From the NCBI GenBank assembly GCA_029210875.1, contig JARGFJ010000013.1, positions 1-56,522 of the forward strand: a stretch of 56,522 nucleotides of DNA, read 5' to 3'. Positions 1-8,748 of this stretch are shown here, one piece after another; positions within the stretch are counted from its first letter, which is position 1; every line of letters begins with the position of its first letter. The position numbers and the translations under genes are program-made. The DNA is from Gammaproteobacteria bacterium. GTDB taxonomy: Bacteria; Pseudomonadota; Gammaproteobacteria; Nitrosococcales; Methylophagaceae. The notes beneath the pieces were generated by a model. That model was given only the letters and a program-made list of their open reading frames with translations, was not told where the DNA came from and searched no databases.

Positions 1-66
1 TGAGTGAAGTCGTTAGCATCTGGGTATCATGATCTCATTATGGAAATAATCAAGCATTTTCATTGA

Positions 67-522
67 TCACGGGTATATACCGGCAAAATACGTAATTGGT
101 CTGAAGTCGGTGGTAAAGACCAAGCCATTACCGTGGTTAACAAAGCCGATGGTCGCGCCACATTGGAATTGTTTTTAAAATACTTTGCGCTAAAAAACAG
201 TCAAATCAAGGCGCAAGTAGTGATAGGTGACAATCAACAAGGAATTAAAACGGTTTCGGGTAATCCAGGTGCGATTGGCTATGTGTCGATAGGCGCAGCC
301 GAATATGAGCAATCGGTCGGCACACCCATTAAGTTGCTGCCCATGAACGGTGTCGCGGCTAATCTGCAAACGTTGAAAAATGGCGAATTTCCATTATCAA
401 GACCACTGAATCTGGTGACTAAGTCGCTGACACCTTTAAGCCAGAAATTTATTGATTTTGCTCAAAGCCAGGCCGTTGAAGATCTAATAAAGGCCCAATA
501 TTTTGTTCCAGCCACACGCTGA
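67..522 (+). pseudogene. pstS: Phosphate ABC transporter substrate-binding protein, C-terminal part (pstS, broken or 5'-truncated)
   Basis: The reading frame encodes the C-terminal part of a periplasmic phosphate-binding protein: YTGKIRNWSEVGG, a DGRATLELF segment, GNPGAIGYVS and a typical C-terminal helix. It would hand phosphate (or arsenate) to the permease encoded next. The first ATG/GTG-type start lies well inside the domain, and the same frame has a stop at 64-66. Just upstream, another frame reads FSLITGIY, which runs naturally into YTGKIRNW, so a frameshift near base 75-80 is likely. All three frames carry stops in the first 66 bases. It overlaps pstC by about 20 bases. The family assignment is firm; whether the break is real or a sequencing error at the window edge cannot be told here. 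Confidence 0.75.
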
Positions 523-1357
523 TCGCATCGCAAAACCACTGTTGGCGATAGCATCATTTGCTTGCACCACCATGTTGGCACTGATTATTGCTGTGATTAT
601 TATCGGAGCCTGGCCGGCATTAAGCAGTCATGATTCCATAGCATTTATCACGGATAAAAGCTGGTATCCGCTGGAAGGTCAGTTTGGCATGTTATCAATG
701 CTACTGGCATCTGTACTGGTCATGATTATTGCGATTTTGTTGGCGGCACCAATTGGTATTATGTGTGCGATTTTTATTGCTTATATTGCACCTGCCAGAA
801 TACAAAAAGGCTATCGTTTTGCCATTGCCTTGCTGGCGGGTATGCCTTCAGTGGTGCTGGGGTTATGGGGTTTAACGGTATTGGTACCGTTAATAAACAA
901 GTGGTCGCCTCCGGGGCAGTCTTTATTGCTTGCCGGCATCGTGTTGTGCATCATGATTTTACCTACGGTGACGCTGACCAGTCTGGCAGCGTTCAAATCA
1001 TTACCTGAAACATTGCAACACGCTACATCGGCACTGGGCATTCGTCAACATGTACAGATTGTGAACGTGTTAATTCCCGCAGCATCTGCTGCCATCATCA
1101 GTGGTGTATTACTGGCCATGGCGAGAGCATTGGGCGAAACCATGGTGGTATTAATGGTGGCAGGAAATGTTGTTCAGTTTCCAACAGGGTTGCTGGAACC
1201 GGTCAGAACCCTCACTGCCAATATTGCGTTAGAGATGGCGTATGCAACCGACCTGCATCGGGCATCATTATTTGTGTCGGGTTTGATACTGACCGTGCTG
1301 GTCTTGGTGATGATGTTGATTGCATCAAAGATAAAAAGCGATAACCACTATGGCTGA
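503..1357 (+). CDS. pstC: Phosphate ABC transporter permease PstC
   Basis: Inner-membrane permease subunit that pairs with PstA to form the phosphate channel. The 284-residue protein has about six hydrophobic segments, and the binding-protein-dependent transport signature (EAA-like loop, ATSALGIRQ... around residues 174-192) followed by MARALGET, typical of PstC/PstA. The start is a TTG overlapping the end of pstS, which fits translational coupling; the next ATG would cut into the first membrane helix. The stop overlaps pstA by eight bases. Substrate could be phosphate or, by mimicry, arsenate, given the arsenosugar genes downstream (inference). Confidence 0.9.
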   Translation: MFQPHADRIAKPLLAIASFACTTMLALIIAVIIIGAWPALSSHDSIAFITDKSWYPLEGQFGMLSMLLASVLVMIIAILLAAPIGIMCAIFIAYIAPARIQKGYRFAIALLAGMPSVVLGLWGLTVLVPLINKWSPPGQSLLLAGIVLCIMILPTVTLTSLAAFKSLPETLQHATSALGIRQHVQIVNVLIPAASAAIISGVLLAMARALGETMVVLMVAGNVVQFPTGLLEPVRTLTANIALEMAYATDLHRASLFVSGLILTVLVLVMMLIASKIKSDNHYG

Positions 1358-2192
1358 GCGCTTATTTCAAGCAGGTATCTGGTGCGCCGCTTTATTAGTG
1401 CTAATGGTGCTGTTCTGGTTGGTGCAGGGGCTGCTGGATCAGGGCCTTGCCAAGTTGTCAGTCGACTTCCTGTTTAGTCAACCGCAGAATGCTGGACGTG
1501 ATGGTGGGATTAGTTCTATTTTGGTCGCTACATTATTGATCCTTGCAGTCACCCTGCTGGTGGCATTGCCACTTGGCTTGGCGAGTGCTGTCTGGTTAGC
1601 TGAATTTACTGCAACTCACAATTTCTGGGCCAGAAAAGTTCGTCTTGCGCTCGATGTTATGGCGGGTGTGCCATCGATCGTCTTTGGTTTGTTTGGCTAT
1701 GCATTTTTTAGTCTGTTTTTGGGGATGGGCTTCTCTATTTTGTCTGGCGGCTTGACCTTGGCCTGCATGATATTGCCAGTATTTATACGAACTTGTGAAA
1801 TTGGCCTTCGCAGTGTCAATAATAGTTGGCGGCAAGGTGCAGCGGCACTTGGCATGCCAAAAATAAAAGCCGTCTGGTTTATTTTGTTACCTGCCGCCTT
1901 GCCTGCGATTTCAGCAGGATTGATTTTAGGTATTGGTCGCGCTACAGCGGAAACAGCGGCTTTAATGTTTACCAGTGGTTATGTTGATCGAATGCCGGGA
2001 TCAGTGATGGATTCGGGGCGTGCCTTGTCAGTTCATATCTATGATCTATCGATGAATGTCACCGGTGGCGATGCGGCGGCTCAGGCGTCAGCATTGATTC
2101 TTTTGATGATAATTATGGTTTTAAATATGTTGGCTTATGCCATAACTGATTTATGGCTTGGACGGAGAGTGTTAAATGGCTTTGCAAACTAA
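1350..2192 (+). CDS. pstA: Phosphate ABC transporter permease PstA
   Basis: Second permease subunit of the Pst importer, 280 residues with about six membrane segments. The cytoplasmic EAA loop that contacts the ATPase is at about residues 163-185 (GAAALGMPKIKAVWFILLP), and GIGRATAETAALMFT is characteristic of PstA. It overlaps pstC upstream and pstB downstream, so the three are co-translated. Length is normal for the family. Confidence 0.92.
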   Translation: MAERLFQAGIWCAALLVLMVLFWLVQGLLDQGLAKLSVDFLFSQPQNAGRDGGISSILVATLLILAVTLLVALPLGLASAVWLAEFTATHNFWARKVRLALDVMAGVPSIVFGLFGYAFFSLFLGMGFSILSGGLTLACMILPVFIRTCEIGLRSVNNSWRQGAAALGMPKIKAVWFILLPAALPAISAGLILGIGRATAETAALMFTSGYVDRMPGSVMDSGRALSVHIYDLSMNVTGGDAAAQASALILLMIIMVLNMLAYAITDLWLGRRVLNGFAN

Positions 2193-3006
2193 AGGTTTTA
2201 CACTAGGTCAGCTGACCGAGGCTAAAACGTGCTGTGAGCCGATACCTCATTTGAGCGTGCACAATCTGTCAGTGAAATATCAACACAAAACAGTGTTAGA
2301 AAATGTCAATCTGGATATTTATAAAGGTTGTATCACCGCGCTGATTGGGCCTTCTGGCTGCGGCAAAACCAGCTTTCTTTCTACCTTAAACCGAATGACC
2401 GATATGATTGCGGGAGCATCAGTTTCTGGCAAAGTGCTATTTCACGATGACAACATACTGAATCAGCCCATCGATTTGCTGACGCTACGACGTCAGATCG
2501 GTATGATTTTTCAAAAACCGAATCCGTTTCCGTTGTCAATTTACCGCAATTTAGCTTTACCACTGCGTGAAATTGGTATCAAAGATAAACAGCTTATCGA
2601 TTATAAAATCGAAACAGTGCTCAAAGATGTTGGCTTATGGCAAGAAGTTCATCATCAACTTGATATGACCGCCACCAAACTGTCAGGCGGCCAACAGCAA
2701 CGACTTTGTATTGCCAGAGCATTGGTGCTGGAACCTGAAATCCTGTTGATGGATGAACCCTGTAGCGCTCTGGATCCTATCAGTTCTGCTGTAGTGGAAG
2801 ATTTGATTGTATCTTTGCGTGGTCGCTATACGGTAGTGATTGTGACCCATAATCTGGCTCAAGCTAAACGAGTCGCTAATTATGCTGGTTTTTTCTGGAT
2901 GCAGGAACGTGTTGGTAAGCTTGTCGAGTTTGGTCGTAGCCAACATCTGTTTGATCAACCGCAAAACGAACTGACCGCTGCTTTTGTGAATGGTCGCAAA
3001 GGCTAA
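2176..3006 (+). CDS. pstB: Phosphate ABC transporter ATP-binding protein PstB
   Basis: ATPase driving the PstCA channel. All nucleotide-binding motifs are intact in the 276-residue protein: Walker A GPSGCGKTS (58-66), Q-loop with the PstB-typical FQKPNPFP (112-119), signature LSGGQQQR (169-176), Walker B ILLMDEP (189-195) and the switch histidine in VTHN (about 225). It overlaps pstA by 17 bases. No phoU follows; instead arsS begins about 60 bases downstream, after a small hairpin. Confidence 0.95.
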   Translation: MALQTKGFTLGQLTEAKTCCEPIPHLSVHNLSVKYQHKTVLENVNLDIYKGCITALIGPSGCGKTSFLSTLNRMTDMIAGASVSGKVLFHDDNILNQPIDLLTLRRQIGMIFQKPNPFPLSIYRNLALPLREIGIKDKQLIDYKIETVLKDVGLWQEVHHQLDMTATKLSGGQQQRLCIARALVLEPEILLMDEPCSALDPISSAVVEDLIVSLRGRYTVVIVTHNLAQAKRVANYAGFFWMQERVGKLVEFGRSQHLFDQPQNELTAAFVNGRKG

Positions 3007-3024
3007 GAGCTATTTGTAACAAAC

Positions 3025-3042
3025 CAGTCTGTTATCAGACTG
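3025..3042 (+). terminator. Small hairpin between pstB and arsS
   Basis: A perfect 7-bp inverted repeat (CAGTCTG/CAGACTG) with a 4-base loop sits between the pstB stop and the arsS ribosome binding site. There is no T-run, so it is more likely an mRNA processing or stabilising element, or chance, than a true terminator. Confidence 0.3.
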
Positions 3043-3067
3043 ATGGCCATTATTGACAGGAAAAGTT

Positions 3068-4021
3068 ATGCACCCAACGTTACCAAAATTGTTACCGGGA
3101 AATTTCCCGGAGATCCACCGCAAGCAGCTCAAAACATTACAGGTCAACCTAGGTTATTTATGCAATCAAAGCTGTGTGCATTGTCATGTCAATGCTGGCC
3201 CAACCCGCACTGAAATGATGGATGACGAAAATATCGATTTGCTGCTCGAGTTACTAGGAACTGGACAAATCGAGACCTTGGATCTAACCGGTGGTGCCCC
3301 GGAAATGCATCGACGTTTTAAATATCTGGTGACAGAAGCCAGAAAAGCCGGTGTGCATGTGATAGATCGCTGTAATCTTACCATTCTCACTGAGCCAGGT
3401 TATGAGGATCTGGCTGGTTTCCTGGTTGATCATCAGGTCGAGGTTGTGGCTTCATTACCATGTTATTCGATGGAAAATGTTGATAAACAACGGGGTAATG
3501 GTGTGTTTGAACGCAGTATCCAAGCCTTGAAATTGTTGAATACATTAGGCTACGGACAGACTGATAGTGGACTTGTTCTAAACTTGGTTTATAACCCGCA
3601 GGGTGCGTCATTACCTCCTAATCAAACAGCGCTAGAGCAGGACTATAAACGCGAGTTAAAAGCGCATTTTTCAATCGTTTTTAATCAGCTTTTCTCTCTC
3701 GCCAATATGCCGATCCAGCGCTTTGGTTCGATGCTGATTTCCAAAGGCGAATTTGATGGCTATATTGATTTATTGCAGAACAATCATCGTGATGACAATC
3801 TCGACAGTGTGATGTGTCGGACGCTGATCAGTGTTGATTGGCAAGGCCATCTCTATGACTGTGACTTTAATCAGTTATTGGCACTACCACTGGCTGGCAA
3901 AGATAAGTCGCACTTACGCGATCTTTTTAATAGCGATTTCAATGATTTAGCGATCAGTACCGCAAACCATTGTTTCGGATGTACCGCAGGTCAAGGCAGT
4001 AGCTGTAAAGGGGCTTTGTAG
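3068..4021 (+). CDS. arsS: Arsenosugar biosynthesis radical SAM protein ArsS
   Basis: Radical SAM enzyme of the ArsS (TIGR04167-type) family, reported to join the 5'-deoxyadenosyl group of SAM to dimethylarsenite on the route to arsenosugars. The CNQSCVHC cluster motif is at residues 32-39, followed by LTGGAPEMH, and the C-terminus carries the family hallmark CFGCTAGQGSSC. Some family members have selenocysteine in that tail; here the codon is TGT (Cys). I start at the ATG preceded by AGGAAAA rather than at an in-frame TTG 15 bases upstream. It follows pstB and precedes the reductase, DUF547 and glycosyltransferase genes that usually accompany ArsS. Confidence 0.88.
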   Translation: MHPTLPKLLPGNFPEIHRKQLKTLQVNLGYLCNQSCVHCHVNAGPTRTEMMDDENIDLLLELLGTGQIETLDLTGGAPEMHRRFKYLVTEARKAGVHVIDRCNLTILTEPGYEDLAGFLVDHQVEVVASLPCYSMENVDKQRGNGVFERSIQALKLLNTLGYGQTDSGLVLNLVYNPQGASLPPNQTALEQDYKRELKAHFSIVFNQLFSLANMPIQRFGSMLISKGEFDGYIDLLQNNHRDDNLDSVMCRTLISVDWQGHLYDCDFNQLLALPLAGKDKSHLRDLFNSDFNDLAISTANHCFGCTAGQGSSCKGAL

Positions 4022-4054
4022 CCGGTCAAACTCACCTTAAACAAGAGAACAAAT

Positions 4055-6205
4055 ATGTCCAAAAAAATTATTTTTTTAGTTATCGGCTTGCTCATTGCCG
4101 CCTTCTTCCTGTTTGATGTTCAGCACTATTTAACGCTGAGCAGCATCAAGGACAGTTTGAACAATTTTGAAGCCTGGCGCAGCCAAAATCCCGTGTTAGT
4201 CGGTCTCGGCTTTTTTGCGGGCTATATTGTTATTACAGCCTTGTCGTTGCCTGGCGCAGCAGTGATGACATTGGCTGGTGGCGCATTATTTGGTCTGTGG
4301 TGGGGGCTGTTAATCGTTTCATTCGCTTCGACTATTGGTGCGACGCTGGCATTTCTGGTGTCACGATTTTTGTTGAGAGACTGGGTGCAGCAACGTTTTG
4401 GCAATCGTCTGCAAGCCATTAATAACGGCATTGACAAAGAAGGGGGCTTTTATTTATTCACCCTGCGCTTAGTGCCTGTTTTTCCATTTTTCATTATCAA
4501 TCTGGTCATGGGCTTAACGCCGATTAAAACCTGGACATTTTACTGGGTGAGTCAACTCGGTATGTTGGCGGGTACATTGGTCTATGTTAATGCTGGTACC
4601 CAGATTGCCCAGATAGACAGTCTCGGCAGTATCATGTCATTTAACTTACTCGCTTCTTTTGCCTTATTGGGTATTTTCCCACTGATTGCCAAGAAAATTC
4701 TGGGCGTGGTCAAGGCCAAACAGGTTTATCAAGGCTGGAGCAAACCTAAACAGTTTGATCGCAATTTAGTTGTGATTGGTGCCGGTGCCGCCGGATTGGT
4801 GTCTTCTTATATTGCGGCGACAGTTAAAGCTAAAGTCACCTTGGTTGAAGCTCACAAAATGGGCGGCGATTGCCTCAATTATGGCTGTGTGCCGAGTAAG
4901 GCAATTATTCGTTCGGCAAAACTCGCCCAACATATGCGTGATGGTGTGAAATATGGTTTAAATGCCACTCAGCCCGAGTTTTCATTTAAGACGGTGATGC
5001 AACGGGTGCATAACGTTATCAAACAGGTTGAGCCACATGACAGCGTTGAACGTTATACCCAGCTCGGTGTTGAGGTTTTGCAGGGTTATGCAACGATTGT
5101 TGATCCATGGACAGTTGAGATAAAACATGATGACGGTCAAACTCAAACCTTGACCACGCGCAGTATTATTATTGCAACCGGTGCAGAGCCGCTGGTGCCC
5201 GATTTACCCGGCATTGACGATGTGGGTTATGTTACCAGTGATACGGTTTGGCAAAGATTTGCCGAATTAGACACTGTACCAAAACGACTGGTGGTATTGG
5301 GTGGTGGACCAATTGGTTGTGAATTGTCACAGGCATTTGCCAGATTGGGTGCTGATGTTACCCAGATTGAGCGCGGCGAGCGCCTGATGAGTCGTGAAGA
5401 TAACGATGTTTCTGAACTGGCTGAAGCAGCACTCGCTGACAATGGCATTCGGGTTTTAACCAAGCATGAAGCGGTAGGTTTTGAGCGTGATGGTGATGAC
5501 AAAGTCATGATTGTCAAAAGTGCCGCTGGTCAACAGCGTATTGTTTTTGATGAGCTGCTTTGCGCCATTGGCAGAAAATCGCGACTTCAAGGTTACGGCC
5601 TTGAAAACCTGGGTATTGAGAGCGAACGCACGATTCAAAGTAATGCCTTTCTGCAAACCCGTTTCCCTAATATTCTAACCGCCGGCGATGTCGCAGGTCC
5701 TTATCAATTTACTCATACTGCAGCCCATCAAGCCTGGTATGCATCGGTCAATGCTTTATTTGGTCAATTTAAAAAATTCAAAGCCGATTACCGGGTGATT
5801 CCCTGGGTGACCTTTATTGACCCAGAGGTCGCTAGAGTCGGTATCAACGAGCAGGAAGCGCGTGAGCAAAACATTGATTATGAAGTGACCCGATATGGCA
5901 TTGATGACCTGGATAGAGCCATCGCCGATAGTGCGGCACATGGTTTTATTAAAGTGCTTACCGTGCCCGGTAAAGATAAAATCCTTGGTGTGACAATTGT
6001 CAGCGAACATGGCGGCGAGTTGCTGGCGGAGTTTGTGCTGGCGATGAAACATGGATTGGGACTCAATAAAATTCTAGGGACCATTCATCCTTATCCAACC
6101 TGGGTAGAAGCCAATAAATATGCAGCGGGAGAATGGAAACGTGCCCATGCGCCACAATGGGCATTTAAGGTTTTGGAGCGATTCTTTCGCTGGCAAAGAA
6201 GTTAA
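4055..6205 (+). CDS. TVP38/DedA-like membrane domain fused to a mercuric-reductase-like FAD oxidoreductase
   Basis: A 716-residue fusion. Residues 1-225 form a TVP38/TMEM64 (SNARE-associated/DedA-like) membrane domain with several hydrophobic segments. From about 237 a pyridine-nucleotide disulfide oxidoreductase begins: FAD-binding GAGAAG (242-247), redox-active CLNYGC (C273 and C278), NAD(P)-binding GGGPIG (416-421), a second FAD motif around AGDV, and the C-terminal dimerisation domain with HPYPTWVE. The organisation resembles MerA or dihydrolipoamide dehydrogenase but lacks the terminal CC pair of MerA. The substrate is unknown; thiol- or arsenic-linked redox chemistry at the inner membrane is an inference from the neighbours. 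It lies in tight series with arsS and the DUF547 gene. Confidence 0.85.
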   Translation: MSKKIIFLVIGLLIAAFFLFDVQHYLTLSSIKDSLNNFEAWRSQNPVLVGLGFFAGYIVITALSLPGAAVMTLAGGALFGLWWGLLIVSFASTIGATLAFLVSRFLLRDWVQQRFGNRLQAINNGIDKEGGFYLFTLRLVPVFPFFIINLVMGLTPIKTWTFYWVSQLGMLAGTLVYVNAGTQIAQIDSLGSIMSFNLLASFALLGIFPLIAKKILGVVKAKQVYQGWSKPKQFDRNLVVIGAGAAGLVSSYIAATVKAKVTLVEAHKMGGDCLNYGCVPSKAIIRSAKLAQHMRDGVKYGLNATQPEFSFKTVMQRVHNVIKQVEPHDSVERYTQLGVEVLQGYATIVDPWTVEIKHDDGQTQTLTTRSIIIATGAEPLVPDLPGIDDVGYVTSDTVWQRFAELDTVPKRLVVLGGGPIGCELSQAFARLGADVTQIERGERLMSREDNDVSELAEAALADNGIRVLTKHEAVGFERDGDDKVMIVKSAAGQQRIVFDELLCAIGRKSRLQGYGLENLGIESERTIQSNAFLQTRFPNILTAGDVAGPYQFTHTAAHQAWYASVNALFGQFKKFKADYRVIPWVTFIDPEVARVGINEQEAREQNIDYEVTRYGIDDLDRAIADSAAHGFIKVLTVPGKDKILGVTIVSEHGGELLAEFVLAMKHGLGLNKILGTIHPYPTWVEANKYAAGEWKRAHAPQWAFKVLERFFRWQRS

Positions 6206-6209
6206 TACA

Positions 6210-7004
6210 ATGTTTCGCAAGCTATTATTATGTATAAGTTTAATGTGTTCAGGTAGTGCAGCCGCGCAGGCTTTTGATCATCAATTATGGGATGATCTTC
6301 TAAAACGCCATGTAGTGGTGATTGATGGTGGCCAAATCACGAAAGCAGATTATGCTGGTTTTCAAAGTCAGCGGCAGGATTTAAAGCAGTATCTGGATTC
6401 AGTTTCAATGGTCAGTCAGGCAGAGTTTGATAATTGGTCCAACGAGACACAGCTGGCATTTCTTATCAATGTCTACAATGCCTGGACAGTTGAATTGATC
6501 TTGACCAAATACCCTGATTTAAATTCGATTAAACAGTTAGGTGGTTTTTTCAGATCGCCGTGGAAAAAAACGTTTATTCCACTGTTTGACAGGGAGGTAT
6601 CTTTGGATTATATCGAACATGACTTAATTCGGGGATCTGGTCGTTATAATGAATCACGGATTCACTTTGCTGTCAATTGCGCCAGTATTGGTTGTCCGGC
6701 ACTCAGAAACGAGGCCTATACGGCTGAGTTGCTGGATGCTCAGTTAGAACAACAAACACAGCTTTTTTTGCAGGATAAAAAGCGTAATAGACTCGATGGT
6801 AATCGTTTGATGGTGTCTGAAATATTTAAATGGTATCGCAAAGATTTTGAGCAAGGTTGGCGTAATACCGGATCACTGACAGCATTCCTGGCGCTTTATG
6901 GCAAGGCTCTCGGGCTGGACTCAGATCAGCAAACAAAATTACAACAAAGTGAGATTGTCATTGCTTTTCTTGACTATGACTGGCAACTCAACGATACCCT
7001 ATGA
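6210..7004 (+). CDS. DUF547 domain protein, exported
   Basis: A 264-residue protein with an N-terminal signal peptide (cleavage predicted near AAAQA-FD) and a DUF547 domain: FLINVYNAWTVELIL, the SPWKK segment, and IHFAVNCASIGCPALRNEAY. The conserved Cys pair in NCASIGC and nearby His suggest a papain-like or thiol-active fold, but the function is not established. I chose the ATG right after the previous stop (4-base gap, AAAGAAG upstream) because it gives the signal peptide; a longer reading inside the upstream gene does not. It overlaps the glycosyltransferase by four bases. Confidence 0.85.
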   Translation: MFRKLLLCISLMCSGSAAAQAFDHQLWDDLLKRHVVVIDGGQITKADYAGFQSQRQDLKQYLDSVSMVSQAEFDNWSNETQLAFLINVYNAWTVELILTKYPDLNSIKQLGGFFRSPWKKTFIPLFDREVSLDYIEHDLIRGSGRYNESRIHFAVNCASIGCPALRNEAYTAELLDAQLEQQTQLFLQDKKRNRLDGNRLMVSEIFKWYRKDFEQGWRNTGSLTAFLALYGKALGLDSDQQTKLQQSEIVIAFLDYDWQLNDTL

Positions 7005-7675
7005 AATCGCTAGCCCTGATTGTACCTGTACTTAATGAAGCTGAAAATTTGACGTTTTTAGTTACCCTGCTATCGACGCTCAAACAATCACAAGACGAGA
7101 TTGTTATCGTCGATGGCGGCAGTACCGATGGCTCACAGCAACTCCTTGCAGAGTTGAATCTGGAAACAGTATCAGCACCTAAAGGTCGCGCCAGTCAGAT
7201 GAATGCTGGTGCCATGCATAGTGATGCCGATATTTTAGTGTTTTTACATGCTGATACTGAACTGCCAGCCAATGCATTGGACTTGATTAGAAAAGCGATT
7301 GCTGACGGTGCTGATTGGGGACGGTTTGATGTGCGAATTTCTGGTAAACACCCGATGTTACACATCATTGCCTTATTGATGAATTGGCGATCACGCTTAA
7401 CCGCTATTGCCACCGGTGATCAAGTGATCTTCATGCGTCGTGAATTATTTAATGCCGTAGGTGGTTTTCCTGAACAACCCTTAATGGAAGATATTGAGAT
7501 CAGCAAGCGTCTGAAAAAAATCAGCCGCCCGGCCTGTTTGTCTGACAAGGTCATCACATCCGGTCGCCGCTGGCAAAAACATGGGATATGGAAAACCATA
7601 GTGCTAATGTGGTGGCTACGATTTGCTTATTGGCGTGGTGTACCGGCATCAACATTGGCTGAGTATTACCGATGA
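7001..7675 (+). CDS. Family 2 glycosyltransferase of the arsenosugar type (TIGR04283-like)
   Basis: A 224-residue GT-A fold glycosyltransferase: the N-terminal LIVPVLNEAENL, the DGGSTDGS nucleotide-sugar motif near residue 33, the LHADTELP metal-binding segment near residue 80, and GDQVIFMRRELFNAVGGFPE near 140. This short GT2 type (TIGR04283) is recurrently found beside arsS. It starts with an ATGA overlap with the DUF547 gene and ends with another with the next gene, so the three are translationally coupled. The sugar donor and acceptor cannot be read from sequence. Confidence 0.85.
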   Translation: MKSLALIVPVLNEAENLTFLVTLLSTLKQSQDEIVIVDGGSTDGSQQLLAELNLETVSAPKGRASQMNAGAMHSDADILVFLHADTELPANALDLIRKAIADGADWGRFDVRISGKHPMLHIIALLMNWRSRLTAIATGDQVIFMRRELFNAVGGFPEQPLMEDIEISKRLKKISRPACLSDKVITSGRRWQKHGIWKTIVLMWWLRFAYWRGVPASTLAEYYR

Positions 7676-8289
7676 AGCCGGTGCGGATAGTGATTATGGC
7701 CAAAGCGCCTCTGCCTGGTCTGTGCAAAACGCGACTAATTCCTGTTCTTGGACAAGAAGGTGCAGCGGCATTGGCCAGACAAATGCTGGCAAACACCATT
7801 GATATCGCATTAAAATCGGCTGTGGGTCAGGTTGAATGTTGTATAACGCCATCACCCGAATTTTTACCTGACTTAGTGACACGTTATCCGCCAGAGCTCA
7901 GTTGGAGTAAACAGGTCGATGGGGATTTAGGTATGAAAATGGCAGCCATTGTCAGCCGGGTGATAGACCAAGGTCAATCGGTTATTTTGATTGGTACCGA
8001 TTGTCCAGGATTAACGACGCTACATATTCAAAATGCTGCACAATGGCTGCAACACGGTGACGCAAGTCTGATCCCGGTCGAAGATGGTGGCTATTGTTTG
8101 ATCGGTCTCAATCACTATGCAGCAGAGTTATTTAGCACGATGCCGTGGAGTACAGATAAGGTGGCTGAAATAACACGTCAGCGTATTGTTGATCTGGGTT
8201 GGCGTTTATTTGAGACTGAGTCATTGTTTGATATTGATCTGCCGGCAGATTTATCCCGTCTTCAACCTGATTATTTGAACAATAATTAA
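7672..8289 (+). CDS. TIGR04282-type arsenosugar biosynthesis glycosyltransferase (DUF2064)
   Basis: A 205-residue nucleotidyl/glycosyltransferase-A-like protein. The N-terminus VIMAKAPLPGLCKTRLIP and the internal IGTDCPGLT and EDGGYCLIGL motifs are typical of the DUF2064/TIGR04282 family, which accompanies TIGR04283 and ArsS in arsenosugar clusters. It overlaps the preceding gene by four bases (ATGA). It probably acts with that gene on a sugar step after ArsS, by context only. Confidence 0.85.
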   Translation: MKPVRIVIMAKAPLPGLCKTRLIPVLGQEGAAALARQMLANTIDIALKSAVGQVECCITPSPEFLPDLVTRYPPELSWSKQVDGDLGMKMAAIVSRVIDQGQSVILIGTDCPGLTTLHIQNAAQWLQHGDASLIPVEDGGYCLIGLNHYAAELFSTMPWSTDKVAEITRQRIVDLGWRLFETESLFDIDLPADLSRLQPDYLNNN

Positions 8290-8311
8290 CCTTTTTATGC
8301 AGGAGGGTGTT

Positions 8312-8719
8312 ATGCGTGAAGCAACAAGATTACAGTGGTCATTGTTATCGCTAAGAGTGAGCGTTTTTATCGTGATGTTGATGTGGACCCTGGATAAATT
8401 GATCCAGCCAGAACACAGCACTAAGGTCTTTGAAACGTTTTATGGCCTGGCAGGGCTGGGCAGTACGATTTTCATGATTATCGGTCTGATAGAGTTATTG
8501 CTCATTCTGGCCTTTGTTGCCGGTGTGTATAAACGGTTCACTTATGGGGTCGTTCTGCTTATCCATGGTGTTTCGACTTTTTCTTCATTCCAGCAATATC
8601 TGGATCCATTTAATAATCTGTTATTTTTTGCTGCATGGCCGATGTTGGCAGCCTGCGTTAGCCTTTACCTGTTACGTGATGATGATACGTTATTTGCTTA
8701 TAAACAGACGCTAGACTGA
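8312..8719 (+). CDS. Small four-helix membrane protein (DoxX/MauE-like)
   Basis: A 135-residue protein with about four hydrophobic helices and an early WTLDKLIQPEHS motif reminiscent of the DoxX/MauE superfamily. The start is the ATG downstream of a strong AGGAGGG; an in-frame ATG 15 bases earlier would put that ribosome binding site inside the gene. It is the last gene of the pst-arsenosugar run, 22 bases after the previous stop, and faces the anti-sigma gene. Function unknown. Confidence 0.7.
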   Translation: MREATRLQWSLLSLRVSVFIVMLMWTLDKLIQPEHSTKVFETFYGLAGLGSTIFMIIGLIELLLILAFVAGVYKRFTYGVVLLIHGVSTFSSFQQYLDPFNNLLFFAAWPMLAACVSLYLLRDDDTLFAYKQTLD

Positions 8720-8748
8720 TATTGCCATTACAAGGTTATTTATTCAGG

